Source: Thelephora terrestris
Lineage: Eukaryota > Basidiomycota > Agaricomycetes > Thelephorales > Thelephoraceae
Reading direction: 5' to 3'
Assembly (NCBI GenBank): GCA_015956445.1
Contig: WIUZ02000001.1
Span: 1,674,001 to 1,738,000 of the forward strand
DNA length: 64,000 nucleotides
Within the stretch, counting starts at the first letter, position 1. The number at the start of each line of letters is the position of its first letter. Position numbers and translations under genes: made by a program. Shown here one piece after another: positions 15,117-27,397 of this stretch. Under the pieces are notes generated by a model. That model saw only the letters and a program-made list of their open reading frames with translations, made no database searches and was not told the origin of the DNA.

Positions 15117-15799
15117 TTACCAGCGAGTCTGGAATACGTTTGAACGGCGGATGTGGACGTAGGGGCAGAGCATACCTCCGGATTGGCTTTGAATGCTTCA
15201 TACAGCTCCCCGTTGAAGAAGCTAACCTCTGTCTCGTTTTCTGAACAACATCAGCGGGAGGTTTCGTAGGGCTTATCAACACACACCGAAACCGATATCA
15301 ATCAATAGTTTGGAATCGTCGCTAAGTATCCAGTCGTCACGATCAAGGTTTATGATAAGATTCGTTGTCTGCCCAAGCACTCAGCATAAAGAAGCGACCC
15401 AAAAAGGTAGACGCACCTTTGCCCCATGTGCCTTTGTGTACAACTTCATCGTGTCTGTGAGGGAGATGTAAGTATCACCACGGGTGAGATCCGACAAGTC
15501 GGCGTACCAAGGATCGCTGTCCGGTAAGGCTTCCAGGCAGGTTGGGTTTGGATTGCTGAGGGTCAAAGACCTAATTCACAGAGATCCTCGGTGATTTACG
15601 AGGGAAAGTGCAAATTACTTTCTTTCGCGATTTCCTTGAGTCTCCCGACGGTGGTAGCCTCCAAATTGACGTCGTGCAAAACGAGAGATTTCTCTGTCCT
15701 GTACTCGAAGGATTTGATTATCCTCAACGTCAATGTCGCAGACGTCTTGGGTTTGGCGAGGTTTGTGAGGACATCTGAGGTTATTGTTTCGCCTGACAT
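15117..15799 (-). CDS. UPF0538 family protein (C2orf76 homologue)
   Basis: This is a small conserved eukaryotic protein of unknown function. ATG 15799 (MSGETITSDVLTNL) leads into TLTLRIIKSFEYRTEKSLVLHDVNL, the family's opening strand pair. Spliced exons then read QPAWKPYRTAILDTMKLYTKAHGAK, TNLIINLDRDDWILSDDSK, and GFENETEVSFFNGELYEAFKANPE. A final tiny exon gives Thr-Arg-Trp and the stop at 15117-15119, matching the family's usual NPEVKW-like end. Five introns of about 50-75 nt are needed, and the ubiquitin-like beta-rich pattern is intact. The family match is strong across the whole length. No catalytic residues are known, so no role is proposed. Confidence 0.88.
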
Positions 15800-15923
15800 T
15801 TGTGCTAATTGAGGGTTAGCTGATCCGATGGGTTACATACTCGATGTCAATAGATACGCACCTATGCTCCGGCGTGAGCGATACGACGACAAGAGCAAGT
15901 ACTAAAGCGGACTTTCGCTTGTG

Positions 15924-16342
15924 TTAGAGGTAGGACGGTCCTTGTGACCGCGGTGAGCCGAGGCTTGGCAACACAGCTCCGATGGGTATCTCCGAGGCGG
16001 TTCCGGGGCGACTGTGATCGAGTTGAGACTCAGTGCATCCCCCCAGAACTGGAGAATAACCCGGCGAGGATGAAACACCTATCTCTTGTTCTGCAAGGGT
16101 TTCTGCGGAGCGGAACTCAAAGGGGTCCTCAAAGTATCGATACAGATCCGCCCGGAGGTTTGAGATCCTCTTTTTGTGCCCGCGGATGACGGATCGGCAT
16201 GTATCTTTTTCGACAGTGCGGTATTCCCAGGTTGAGGGGGTGGGGACCCTTTTCAATTTGGACACAGTTTGCCGTACGCTTCGCCACGACCAATGGTATG
16301 GGTTCAGTAATTGCCCAACCTTCGATTTGCAATTCCGTGCAT
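15924..16342 (-). CDS. Possible small hypothetical protein
   Basis: An ATG at 16342 opens a 23-nt first exon (MHGIANRR). An intron of about 70 nt, starting GTTGGG and ending AAAAG, joins it in frame to an open exon reading VPTPSTWEYRTVEKDTC, then SVIRGHKKRISNLRADLYRYFEDPFEF. It runs to a stop at about 15924 after GSPRSQGPSYL. The charged, helix-like central part looks like real protein and the splice restores frame exactly. The donor is weak and no family was recognised. The total is about 115 residues, basic in the middle and Ser/Pro/Gly-rich at the end. It lies in the 850-bp gap between the UPF0538 gene and COG4. Otherwise the gap would be a long shared promoter. Confidence 0.4.
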
Positions 16343-16646
16343 GTTCACGACACCGGTGAGCTTGTAAGAATAGTGGTCATGACATGATCAAATGAGACCA
16401 CACGCTGTTTCCAACTTGAGTCCGCCAAAATTGCATTGGAGTGCACCGGGGGTCGAATGCGGTGGTGGTTCTGTGCAAATATCAGGGGCGAAAATATGCC
16501 CAGGCTCTTGCTTGAACTGTCGAAACCGCCGGAATGATTAGAGCGGTAGGCGGAGGTCGGATCTGAGCTTACTGGTGATCGAGTGCCCAACATGCTTGCA
16601 TCGTTCTCCGGTTGGGAGTCTGAAGTCTGACCCTTTCGACTACAAC

Positions 16647-19603
16647 ATGCCATTCGATGTTGCAAGTGAAAAATCTCCGGAGGTTCTGTCTTCTGCGGCC
16701 AGCAACAATGTCTCTGAATCCACCATCGTCAAGCCCTCTGTGCTGCCTGCAGAAGTATCAACGCGACCCCCGCCGGATTCGCTCACAACCCTGCCTGAGA
16801 TTCTCTCTTCCTTGTCTTTGTTGGAGTCTGAAGAAGCTGAGCTCTCGGCGACTCTCCAGGAACTGCTGGCAAATCGCGATCCAGTCGTCAGTTCGCTTTC
16901 TCGCTTACACAACCTTCTCCCTCAACTGGATGAACTCCGAGCGGATGCGTATCTGCTCACTCGTAAAGTTTCAGTCACTGCAGAGACAGCCGACCGGATA
17001 GGCGGGAGTGTACGCGCGTTGGACGAAGAGATGAGGAGGGTCAGGGAGTCTAGCGATCGCGTTGCACAGGTTATGGATCTCAAGGTGCGACCCTCTCTGT
17101 CAGACGCTATTTTCGTGCAAACATACTCATAGAAAATGTAGTCATCACTTGCTGCCCTACGATCGGCTATTGAGTCCCAGGATTGGGAATCTGCTGCACG
17201 GCATTGCTCACGCGCTATGGCGGTGCCCCAGGGTGTCATCGATGGAGAGTTTGCTCGAGCCACCGTCGTGCGTACTTTCATCTCCAGTAACGCCACATAT
17301 AATCCTCACGAATCGAGGCTAGCCCACAGCAGAGAATCACATTCCACCGGCGGAAGCCCTACAGGTTGCCCGTCAAGAACTGTTGACCACCTTCAAGCGC
17401 AGTTTCGAACAAGCGTCATCGGCCCGAGACTCTGCCGCAACAAGCCGATTCTTCAAGCTCTTTCCTGCGATCGGGTGGGAGGCAGAAGGCCTTGAGGCAT
17501 ACGCTACCTTTGTTGTCGATCTCGTGCGGGTACGGGCCCCAACATCAGCTAAAAGTATGGTTCTCACCTTGTAAGTCGCGCTTAGTACCACATTTTCTTA
17601 CCATATCTTTAACAGCGTCTTCCCCTCTTTACTATATCACAGCCTTAACGGCACTCTTCGAGAGCATCGCCCTGATCGTTGACCAACATCAACCAATTGT
17701 GGATAAGTATTATGGGACTGGAAAGATGTATAGCGTGGTTACGAGACTTGTCCAAGAGTGCGACAGGGTCGTGAAAAGTACACTCGACTCTTTTGAAGAG
17801 GAACGAAACATGCAGCGGAAAGTTAGTTGCTTGAGATCCAATCGACCGAACCTACTTGCTAACTTCTGTGATCAAGCTCTCAGATACGGCGGCTCCAACC
17901 TTACAAGCGCTTAGTACACCACATTCTTCGGGGCTGAGACCACAGACGGTTATCGACGAGGATATCGTTGATGTCAAGCAGATCGACAAGGTATTATCGG
18001 AGTTGGCGGCTATGTCTGGAAGATGGAATCTCTTCCGCAAATTCCTGTTCGACAGACTTTCGGTAACCTATCTCCCTTCTCCTCTAGAAGTGCCTCATCC
18101 AGGCAAATCCCTTATAGGATGATGAATCTGATTCAGAAACTGGGGATGACACTGCACATCCGCTGAATGGCACCGACCCTACAGAATATGAAGGAGAACG
18201 CAGCGCTCCCAAAATACCGGAGGGGTTTCAAATAATCGAATCTTCCCAATCGCGGCAACTCTTCCAGACACTGCTCGAGACATACTATATCCCACTCGAA
18301 ATTTGGTACACAAGGAGCATTATTGACAAGGTATTCGCTCATTCTCATCGACGGTTGGGTATCCCTAACCTACGGTAGGCTCATCGGCTCTCCAGTGCAG
18401 ACCTTTCCCAACCGCAGATGATCACGACGACCCCCGATGATACCTTCTACTTCTTGAAGGTCGTCTTGACGAGAATGTTGTCGACTGGGTCGACAATGGC
18501 CGTTGAGAAGACGTCCGAGTTTCTCCAGAGTATTATGGACAAAGATTATGCCGGTGTTATCAAGAAGAAACTCGATGATGTCTACAGAACGGGCGGTGTG
18601 TCTGGGACTGGTGGTGTTCGCGGAGAAAAGGTCGAAAGGGAGTTAAGACAGTCGTTCATTGTGAGTGACTGTACAAACGAGTTTCGTACCCCCTGATCCG
18701 ACGTCTTGTTTCCAGATTTTGTTGAATGACCTCGACGTTTCAAGTATACACATGGAACGACTAATTCGAGACTTTTTGGGATCCCAGACAATACCACAAA
18801 ATTTCCTGGAATTTGAAGCACCGACCGTCCACGAGAGATTGTCGTCCTTTACTAGCCTGGTGCCGAAGTTCAGATCCACGCTACGAGTGAGTTTCGCGAC
18901 CGTGAAGTCCTGGGTTTACTCACTCACACTCTGGAGCTAGGCCGGGATAGAGCAACTATTCAACCAGCTTATGCGGCCAAAATTGAGGACGTTGATTGTC
19001 GACGTCTATCGGGACGTGACGTATGCTCTCGACGACGAGGGGTACACAGCCGCAGAATACCAGGACCTCGTGCGGAAGCGTTTCGTGAAAGCATGGGAAG
19101 GTCTTATCGACGGGTACAAGGTGGGTGTTTGCGACGTCGGGCCACATCTGATGCACAGGGCTAAGTCATTGCCAGGACACTTTTACCGATTCCAACTACC
19201 GACTGTTCTTCGGCCTGGCGCTCGACGTGATCCTAAAGCCCTGGGAAAAAGCAATACTCAGCTTGAAGTACACTGAGGTGCCTCTCGTTTGCTAGTCCTT
19301 GTGATGTTTCTTACTTGCGATGCAGTTGGGCGCAATCCGATTCGACCGTGATTTGCGCTCGATAACGACATACCTCTCATCCCAAACCGCCTTCGGGGAT
19401 GCTCGCGAGAAGTTCACGCGGCTACAGCAGATCTCTACCCTACTTAACCTCGATAATGTAAGCGGGCTGAGCCCGAGTTGAGACATAATGTTAATAAGAT
19501 CCTTCTATAGGAGGAAGAGGTGGATCAATTCTACGACAGCTCCGGGATCGCATGGAAATTGACTTCAAAAGAAGCGCAAGCCGTTGCTGGCTTAAGAATA
19601 TGA
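16647..19603 (+). CDS. COG4: Conserved oligomeric Golgi complex subunit 4 (COG4)
   Basis: COG4 is a lobe A subunit of the tethering complex for retrograde traffic within the Golgi and binds SNAREs and Sly1. ATG 16647 (MPFDVASEKSPEVL) precedes a coiled coil from about residue 45 (ESEEAELSATLQELLANRDP through ALDEEMRRVRESSDRVAQ). The family's block DLKSSLAALRSAIESQDWESAARH comes next, then ATSRFFKLFPAIGWEAEGLE, typical of COG4. Downstream are DKYYGTGKMYSVVTRLVQECD, QLFQTLLETYYIPLEIWYTRS, TTTPDDTFYFLKVVLTR, and the C-terminal EQLFNQLMRPKLRTLIVD to KLTSKEAQAVAGLRI with TGA at 19601-19603. About a dozen short introns are needed, including one where phase requires a Pro codon across the junction near 17273. 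The upstream frame back to 16575 has no ATG. It converges with the Vps2 gene 60 bp away. Confidence 0.93.
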
Positions 19604-19664
19604 AATGATATTCTATGGTACAACGTAGATGTACAGGGCCCTCCTAAATCATCGTGTTCTGGTA

Positions 19665-20624
19665 TCATCCTCGTCGGAGTGCGTCCAGCCTAGCTTGAAG
19701 AGCGTCTTCATTGGGAGCCCCTCCAACGTCCCCGCCGCCTAAGCCTGAATCGCTTGGATTCGAAGGGCCCGGAACCTCACCAAGCGCAACAGCTTGACGA
19801 GATGTCATTGGCGTTGATACCGCGGCTAGTCCACTCGGTGTGTCCATCAACTAAAGAGGGGATGAGAAAGATGTGCCACGCCCCTGACAATTACGCACCT
19901 TCTGTGAGAGATCAACGCCAATTTCATCCAGAACCTGTTTCAGGATCTTATCACCCTCCTCCTCTTCTTCCTCCATATCGTCCATGACGTCGTCCACGGA
20001 GTCGGACATCATTCCCTCCTTCATATCCATCATATCGCTCTCTCTTTCAAATTCCATGAGAATCTTAGAGATCGCTGGGAGGTTCATACCCCTATTCATG
20101 GCAGACATCGCCTACCCCGACGGTTCAACGCAGATTCAACACAGTCACGACTTGAGAAATGGGTGGGAACGTACCCGAGTGGCCCCACGCATGGCTTCCG
20201 CCATTTGTTGGTTCGACCGCAGAGTTTGTATACGTAGACCAACTGCCTGGAGTTGTGTTCTCATTTGATAGAATTTTTGGACGTAGCGTCGTGTCCGGAC
20301 AAGGTCCTTAGCCATGACTTTGCATGCGTTCTAAATCATAGCTGTCAGCACATGCGACTTGCAACCGTGTTCATGCTGACCAGTTGACCATCCTTTGCGG
20401 TCTTCTTTATATCGGCAATAAGTTTCTTCTCGGACTGTTCTAGTTTCGTTCGTTCCCGGTCAAGTTCTCGTTGAGCCTTGGCTAGAGAGCGCTGATGTTG
20501 CCTCAGCCGCTCGGCGGGAGTGACTGTGCGCCCAAAGAGCGTTTCCTAAGTCGAAAGTTGAGCTGAGGGAATCAAACCGAGAGGAAAGAACCAGGTGGGG
20601 TCGCGAACTGACAATGATGTTCAT
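19665..20624 (-). CDS. VPS2: ESCRT-III subunit Vps2/CHMP2 (Did4)
   Basis: Vps2 polymerises with Snf7 and Vps24 on endosomal membranes to bud and cut intralumenal vesicles, and recruits the Vps4 ATPase. ATG 20624 opens a 12-nt coding exon (Met-Asn-Ile-Ile), joined across an intron to ETLFGRTVTPAERLRQHQRS, the invariant CHMP2 N-terminus. Basic helix 1 follows (KAQRELDRERTKLEQSEKKL), then KVMAKDLVRTRRYVQKFYQM and the acidic autoinhibitory region (VDDVMDDMEEEEEEGDKIL). Near the end EDALQARLDALRRG fits the MIM1 signature that binds the Vps4 MIT domain. Stop is at 19665-19667. Four introns. The protein is of normal length, about 225 residues. The first ATG is only 82 bp from the AN1 gene's ATG on the other strand. 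Confidence 0.95.
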
Positions 20625-20706
20625 GGTAGTGAGGAGGAGAGTAGGACCTGAATGAGGTCACCGCACTCTTTACGGTAACACTTGATCTCTGTTCGCGCCG
20701 ACAAGG
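20625..20706. promoter_or_regulatory. 82-bp divergent spacer (Vps2 / AN1 protein)
   Basis: The two coding regions start 82 bp apart on opposite strands. Both promoters must be packed here or extend into the neighbouring coding sequence. No TATA box is visible. Confidence 0.4.
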
Positions 20707-21728
20707 ATGACCCAAGATAAAACTGTTCTCAAAGACATCGGCGACCACTGCTCTCATCCGGATTGCAAAGAATTCGACTTTCTCCAAGTCAAATGCGACA
20801 AATGCGCTCGAGTTTATTGCAAGGATCACATTTTGTTTGACCTTCACGACTGCCCTGGCAGTTATCACACCGCAGACAACGATACTGCGCGCGACGTACA
20901 GAGGCGCAGCCGCTGCGCTCTCGAAAGGTGTACCAAGCTCAGCCTCGAGTCTTTCACCGCGGATCCTACACAAACGGAACTACGGCAACCAGCCGTTTGT
21001 CCGCAGTGTGGTTGTTCGTTCTGTATCGAGTGAGTTCCAGAATCCATGATTGAACGTTGAACGTCGACGCCCTGCCTTCATTGTGGCCTCAGACACAGAC
21101 ACCCAAATTCCCATGATTGTCTCCGACGCTTGGCGGTGGAGGCAGAGACCGCAAAAAACAACAAAAACGAGCTTGCTCGCTCTCTTCTGGCCAAGCATTT
21201 CCCAACGTCTACCTCGAAGACGGCGTCTCCTAGCTCATCTTCCCAAATGAAACCAGTGAATACCCCAAGTTCAGATCCCAAGAAGCTGGCCTTGGCGCAA
21301 AAAATACAGGCAATGAAGATGCGCCAGCGTGCTACCCCTGGGGATCCAAAAGACAAGACAGCGAACGTGTCTTCGGATCAGAGACTTCACCTCCAAGTTA
21401 AACTAGAGGGAAATGACGCCGTATCCGTCCTGTGGTTCAGAAAAGTGAATGTTTTCCTCCAGGTGACTTGTGCGTAAGATTGCTAAGGCAGAGCAGACCT
21501 TGATCGTCGGGAGGGCCGTGGATCTCTTAGCGACTCACTTCAAAGTTCGACCTGTATGTTCAGCCTTCGTCGGTACTGGGTACAGGCATCTCTCAAATTC
21601 CATATTATTCGATGTAGCCCCTCCAGCTCGCCTTAGCAGGCGGAAACCCGTTCCTTCTGAACTCGACGCTAGGTGAACAGACATCTGACGGTGCCCTAGT
21701 GGTCCTTTCGAGTAAAGGGAATGTATAG
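20707..21728 (+). CDS. AN1-type zinc-finger protein (Cuz1/ZFAND1-like)
   Basis: Cuz1/ZFAND1 proteins bridge the Cdc48/p97 ATPase and the proteasome during arsenite or proteotoxic stress. ATG 20707 begins the first AN1 finger: CSHPDC, then CDKCARVYC with KDH and HDC. A second finger follows (CALERC, CPQCGCSFC, then HRHPNSHDC across an intron). A basic low-complexity part (RSLLAKHFPTSTSKTASPSS) and a DPKKLALAQKIQAMKMR helix come before a C-terminal ubiquitin-like block (GRAVDLLATHFKV). Choosing the acceptor at 21617 lets the last exon read through GEQTSDGALVVLSSKGNV to TAG at 21726-21728, a family-like ending. An acceptor at about 21585 would give a shorter, less typical tail. The fingers are certain and the last exon is inferred. 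Confidence 0.86.
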
Positions 21729-21804
21729 CAGGGAGGTACAGGGCGAAACATATATAGCACAAAAAATACCCAGGATCACTGTATGTACAAGAAATGCGAA
21801 CAAC

Positions 21805-24800
21805 CTAGGCTACTAGAGCCGCCAACCTCCTGAGATGAGGGACGTTGAGGTATGCGGGGACGTAAGTCTCTAGCCCGGAGACATCCCTTGGCAGTGGAAG
21901 CTCGTATGGTCCGACTTCCTCGCTCTCCGGTGTAAGCAAGAGGTGGTCGTTACGGTCGCCAGCCGCCACCCGAGCTGCAACGACTTTCAGGATATCCGGC
22001 GAAATCGGATTCTACAAAGTTTTTGAACTCATGTGACCCCGTCGTGAAGTGCTCGGCTTACCTCGTAGTCAGCCACGTAGTAATTGGTGCATAGCCTCTG
22101 GATCTGCATGGGACTCAACATCCAGCAGACATCATAAATGATGTCGATATCTGTAGCACTGGCCTGTGTACTGCTGTTAGTATCGAAGGTTGACATGGAA
22201 ATTTATCAACTGCGCCCCACCTTCTTGAGCTGCAGCAATTTGGTCGCTTGCATCAGGTGCTCTAATTGCAAAGTACCCTCAGGCATGTCGTGGGACTTGC
22301 ACCATTCCTCGATGCGAGTAATATTATATTGGATTTGCATAGCTGTACGTTGAGGGTGAGAATTAGGGGGTTGAACAGTTGACATTTATGAAAAACGTAC
22401 CCCGCTTCCAAGAAGAGAAGTTCCTTCTCATCAGCAAGTCGTTGAAGCTTGTGACGCCAATCAGCTTGAGCAGCTCAGTAATCACTTGCTGCACCACCGA
22501 TTCTTCCATATAAAAAGTCCTGAGGCCCCTCCATACTTGGTTCAGCAGGTTGAGGATATCGTCCATATTATAAGCCGGTGTGGTATTTGAACCCAAAAGC
22601 CGGAAGAGTCGCCCTGTTCCCTCCGAACTCGTGAATCCGGGAAGAGACTGGCTTTCAATCAAAGCCGGGATGATCATCTTCGAGAGCTTCTTCTTGGTCT
22701 CCAACATCCAGGTGTGGTAGATATTGTACTCCAAGCTGTCCAGATCGTGCTTCACGACGGTGACGAGCCTCTCGTAGTCAGACCACTGGAAGGCGCGGAC
22801 TGCGCTCTCCTCGCCAGGACCAATGCCTTGCAACATGTCACTCTCTGCTACGCAAATGAAGGAGAGCATCTCGTGGACGTTGGAAAGCCAAAAAATTCCT
22901 GGAACGATCGCGTCCTCTCCAGAGAACCCCTAGGCGGTCTGTTAGCACCGTTCATGCACCGCCACAAGTAACCACCCTTACCATGACATGCGATTGGATG
23001 GCCTGTAGAACACTGGCCAAAAACCTTTCGCTCTCCTGAATCAAGCCATACCGCCACATCTCATTGGTGGTCAAGCTGATGAGATTCGAGGGGAACAAGA
23101 TCTCCTTGACGGCAGCGGGATTCGTGATATTGGAGCTGGGGATCTTGAGACCGCGAATGAGTCCCTCCAACACATCCTCGTCCAGTCGTTTGGCGTCCAT
23201 CATAAGTCTGATTTTCTCTTCAGCGGGATCATCGTACATATCGCCCAGGCCGCCATTTTGACGGTAGTTTTCGTTTCCCCCATAGATGACTGATACAGAG
23301 CGTGGATTGGCGGCCTCAGTCCTCCTCGCCGTCATCATTAGTTCATCAGCAGAGGTGCGATTATCCTGCGCGATGTTGAAAGCGCCAGAAGTACTGTGCC
23401 TGCGCATATGACGAGAGGGACCGCTGGAAGAGGGGGATACAGCGTCACCATTGGTGACGGGACCGTCATGTAACGGCAAACGGAGACCGGGGGCGAACGT
23501 AGGGGAGGTTGGTTCCGCTCGTCCATACCTCGAGAGGGTATTGAGTGCGTTGGCACGGTTGAGCTGTTCTCGCAAGCTGCTGACCTCGTTCTTGAGCGTA
23601 GTAATGACGGAGTCGTCGGCGGACCGCGCCGGAGCAGCATCAAACAATTTCTGCTGATTTTCCAACTGGGTCGCGCGTTGCTTTAGTTCTTCCGTCAACC
23701 GTTGAATCGCATCCTCCTTCTCGACAGCCTTTGCCAATGCGTCCTCCAATCGCTTTTCTATGTCCTCCTTAGCCTTGAGCAACTCATCTCTGCGAGAAAG
23801 CTCGGTATTTGCGGTGGCGATGTCGGCCTGTAGCTGCTTTGCGCGATGGTCGGTGTCTTCGTGTCGCCCGATCCACTGTTGGACCTGCTGCTCCAACTCC
23901 TCAAGCCTCTTCTGCAGCTCTTTCTTCTCATCCGTGCGTCTTTGCAGTGTCTGCGTCAGCTCGAAGACCTTGTTTTCGAGTTTGTAAGAAATCTCCTTAA
24001 ACTTGGTGACCGATCGAGCTTCAGCCTTGAGTGCTTTTAATTCCTTATGAGCCAGGCGTCGACGAATACAAGACTGCATCCAGATGACGTGTTTGACGTC
24101 GCTCTTGTACGCCCGTCGGGCGAGTCTATAGAAAATGCCTCAGCAGAGGAGGTGGTACAAGAAGTTTGACACTCACAAACCGCGGAAGAGGCTCTGGAGG
24201 CGTAGAGCTGAGAAGTTATGGCGATTTTCTCGGTAAAGCTGTCGAGCCTGTATGCTACGGATCCCTGAGGCAATTGAGACACTTGTTAAAGAAGCCGGAT
24301 AACGTGATACTTACGACTCTGGAGGCGGGTTACTGAGGCAGAGATAGCTTTGAAGTTACGCCTCTGGATGTACCTTCGGATAGCGGTCTGGAATTTGATT
24401 GCAGCGGTAGCCTTGCGGACTCCCTCCACAAATGCCCTGGCCATGATGACACGCCACCAACTCTGAATCTTGATCGCAGCCCGTCTCATTGCTTGATACT
24501 TGTTCTGAGCCATACGCCTCCTCATGTTCTTTTGAATAACGATCACCAACGAGTTGAGTCTCTCGGAGCGGAGGGATTCGAGAGCGGCCAACATCCCGGC
24601 TCGGAAGAAGATCTTTGTAAGGCCGTTTTGGTATTTCTCGGGGTCATTGATAGTCTTCTCCAAGATCGAAGAACATAACTTCTGGAGCTCAAGGTTTTGA
24701 ATCATGGTAAACCATTCCGTGGAAGGGATGAGCATGTAGTATCTTGTGAGAATGAGAATGAGTCATCGCTTGCCTGTGAAAACTAGGTAGGTTTCTCAAA

Positions 24801-27397
24801 AACTCACCGTTCTGCGAACTCTTCGTATGTCCACCGTGAAGGATATCCCGCGCAACTGATACGGATGGTTTCGAGAACACCGCAAGCTCGCAACTGGTTC
24901 AGCACCTGCTGAGGAGTAAACTCCCAAGCCTTCTTTGCTTCATTGGGTTTGACGCAACGGATGTAGTGGACGTTCGTGACACCCAGTGTCTCCATCAAAC
25001 TGCCCAACGAAGCTTTGAAGATCGATGCCTGGGTAGGCTTCTTTGTGACAAGTCCGGGACGCTTTGATCCAGACGAAGAATTCGAGCCGGCGGACACTAG
25101 AGACACGCGCCCGGGGTCGGGAATCAATGAGGATCGTCGGTTGCCGGTATCAGATGTGGGTGTTGAGGGCTCGCTCCCTTTTGACGAGGCGGCCATCGCA
25201 GAGTCAATAACCTCTTTCAAGAAATTGCTCTTCGTCGTTTGGATCAGAGCCATGTGTTCGTCGGGAACAGTGTCGCGGTTCTTCTCCAGGAACCCCTCTG
25301 CTTCGTAAGTGACGTCTAACGCGTAGTGGGTAATCGTGAACGCCGTGTTTCCAAAGCGGGGCCTCTTGAAAACAGCCTTGTTCTCGGGTTTCATGAGTTG
25401 CACGTTAAGTTTCGTCAAGAAAGAGGCATCGGTGCCGGATGGTAGTCGGGACTCCTCATCGAGAAGGGCCAGGACGCCGAGCTTTCCCTCGATAACGTCG
25501 ATGCAAGGTTGGTTATCCGAGAAATCGATGAAAGTCCAGTTTATCTTTTCACGAATGTATTCCTCTTGCTCGAGTTTGAACACATGGGCATTGAACTGAT
25601 TCGCAAGAAGACATGCCGATTAGAAAAGGAGCCCGGGTAAATTGAGAAACGATCAAACCTCTTGTTGCAACTTCTCGTTGGCATAGTTGATACAAAACTG
25701 CTCGAAGGAGTTCTGTGTGGGGTAGGAAAGCAAAATTAACCGGGTGTGTCAAAGCGGTAAACTTTTAGATTTTCAAACCTTTTTAAAATGCTCGAAACCG
25801 TAGATGTCCAGAACGCCAATAAACATCTCCGCCCTGCTTGCCCCTTCGCCATTTTCGCCCGCCAAACTTTCGTTGACGATAGCCACAAGCCATTCAAAAA
25901 TACATGCATAAATGAACTTGGCCACGGAGTCCCTGACACCGGTTGCCTGTGCAGCATTCAAAGAGGAGACGATCTTCTCGTTTCGTGTGGTGATCTGTTT
26001 CTTAACTGTCCACTTTTTGAAGTCTGCTAAGGGAACTCCAAGGAAGCGAGTAGCGAGTTGGAGAGAAGGATCGGTGTCGTCGATGGCGGCATCGTTACGC
26101 ATCGCGGTAATCTTGATGTTTCCGAGGTGCAGGAGAGCCGAGAGAAGTTTGAAAACAGCCCACTGCTTTTCTACGCTGATTCCAATGGTGGAAAGGGCGT
26201 GTTGAGTTTGCCTGAACTCTTCAGCATCGTCAACGCCATTAATGGGAGTCGAGGTCGGACCGCCCTGCTTAAGGTAGTGGAATTTAGTGATGTCGGTATC
26301 GAGGTTCAAGTCCTTTCGTTCTTTTAGCGGAGCGCCAGCGCATAATTGGTAGAAAATATGATAATTTCGTTCCGTCAATGGTTGGAAGACCACACGTGAG
26401 CGCTCCAAAAGGTACGTCCGTATCCTCGCGCCACATATCTCTTGTTTCCCGTCGAAAAGAATCTGCGTAACCACATTGAGAATAAACCTGTGAGATGAGA
26501 AGCGCGAACTACCTGGATATACTTCCCAAAACGCGATGAATTGTCATTTCGAGTCGTTTTAGCGTTGCCGAAGGATTCCAGGACAGGGTTAGTAGCGAGG
26601 ATTTGCCTCTCGACCTCACTGGCTTCATCCAGGGAGACCTTAGTCTTTCCTTTCCCGCCGGCGGAAGGCGGATTGACGGAGGCGATGTAACGCATGATGA
26701 ACTTGGCTGACTCCGTCTTCCCAGCGCCGCTATTCTGGGGTGAGTCTGCGTCATCAAAATGGATGCGGGTGGTTGTACCTCTCTCCGGAGACGATAATGG
26801 TCTGACCAGTACCGTCTTTCGCCATCGCTGTGTATGCATCTTCTGCGATGGCGAAAAGATGGGGTTCTAGCTCCCCTCTTTTCCTCCCGCTGTATGCTTG
26901 GATGACTTCGGGGCCGTATAGCGTGACACGTTGAAACGGATTGACAGCTATCAGTACAATTCCACTGTATGTGTAAATGCTATGCTGGGCATAGCGATTC
27001 CGAATTGTATGCAACACTGAGCGGTTGGATAAGCTACCCAAATGACAGAGAGCGCAGAAAGTTCCTGACCTGAAGGCTCATTCAAATGTGAGAGGGTTGC
27101 GAGATCGTCAGCTGTCTCGAGAAGAGGTGGATTTCTCAGCGGGGGTAGGCCTCCCTTTCCGTCCTTGATATCTTTTGCAGTGGTATCGATGATGATTTCC
27201 TGGGGAAAAGGAGTGAGATCCTCGGCGGCAAAGTTTTAGAAACTATCCCCTCGCACCTTGCCACGTTCATCCACAAAAGCAAGCTTGAAAGTGTCATTTG
27301 CGCCTCGAGTTGCCGACGTGACTTCAGCGGATATCCAGCCTTGGTCCTTGTCTGGGAACCAGACGCGCGTTCCTTTGCTGTAGATGTTTTCGGCCAT
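21805..27397 (-). CDS. MYO2: Class V myosin heavy chain (Myo2/Myo52 type)
   Basis: This actin-based motor carries secretory vesicles and organelles to growth sites. ATG 27397 ([20 protein letters not shown]) starts the SH3-like N-domain. The motor has the P-loop [13 protein letters not shown] (split by an intron at 26734-26788), switch 1 [12 protein letters not shown], switch 2 DIYGFEHFK, and the actin-binding stretch [17 protein letters not shown]. Six IQ-like light-chain sites follow from about 24600 ([19 protein letters not shown] and repeats). A coiled coil runs from about 24050 to 23650. The Dilute (DIL) cargo domain ends the protein ([19 protein letters not shown]; then NYYVADYE; then [15 protein letters not shown]), with the stop at 21805-21807. 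A Ser/Thr-rich insert of about 50 residues sits in the loop 2 region (about 25060-25200). More than a dozen introns are needed. All key motor residues are present. Confidence 0.95.
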
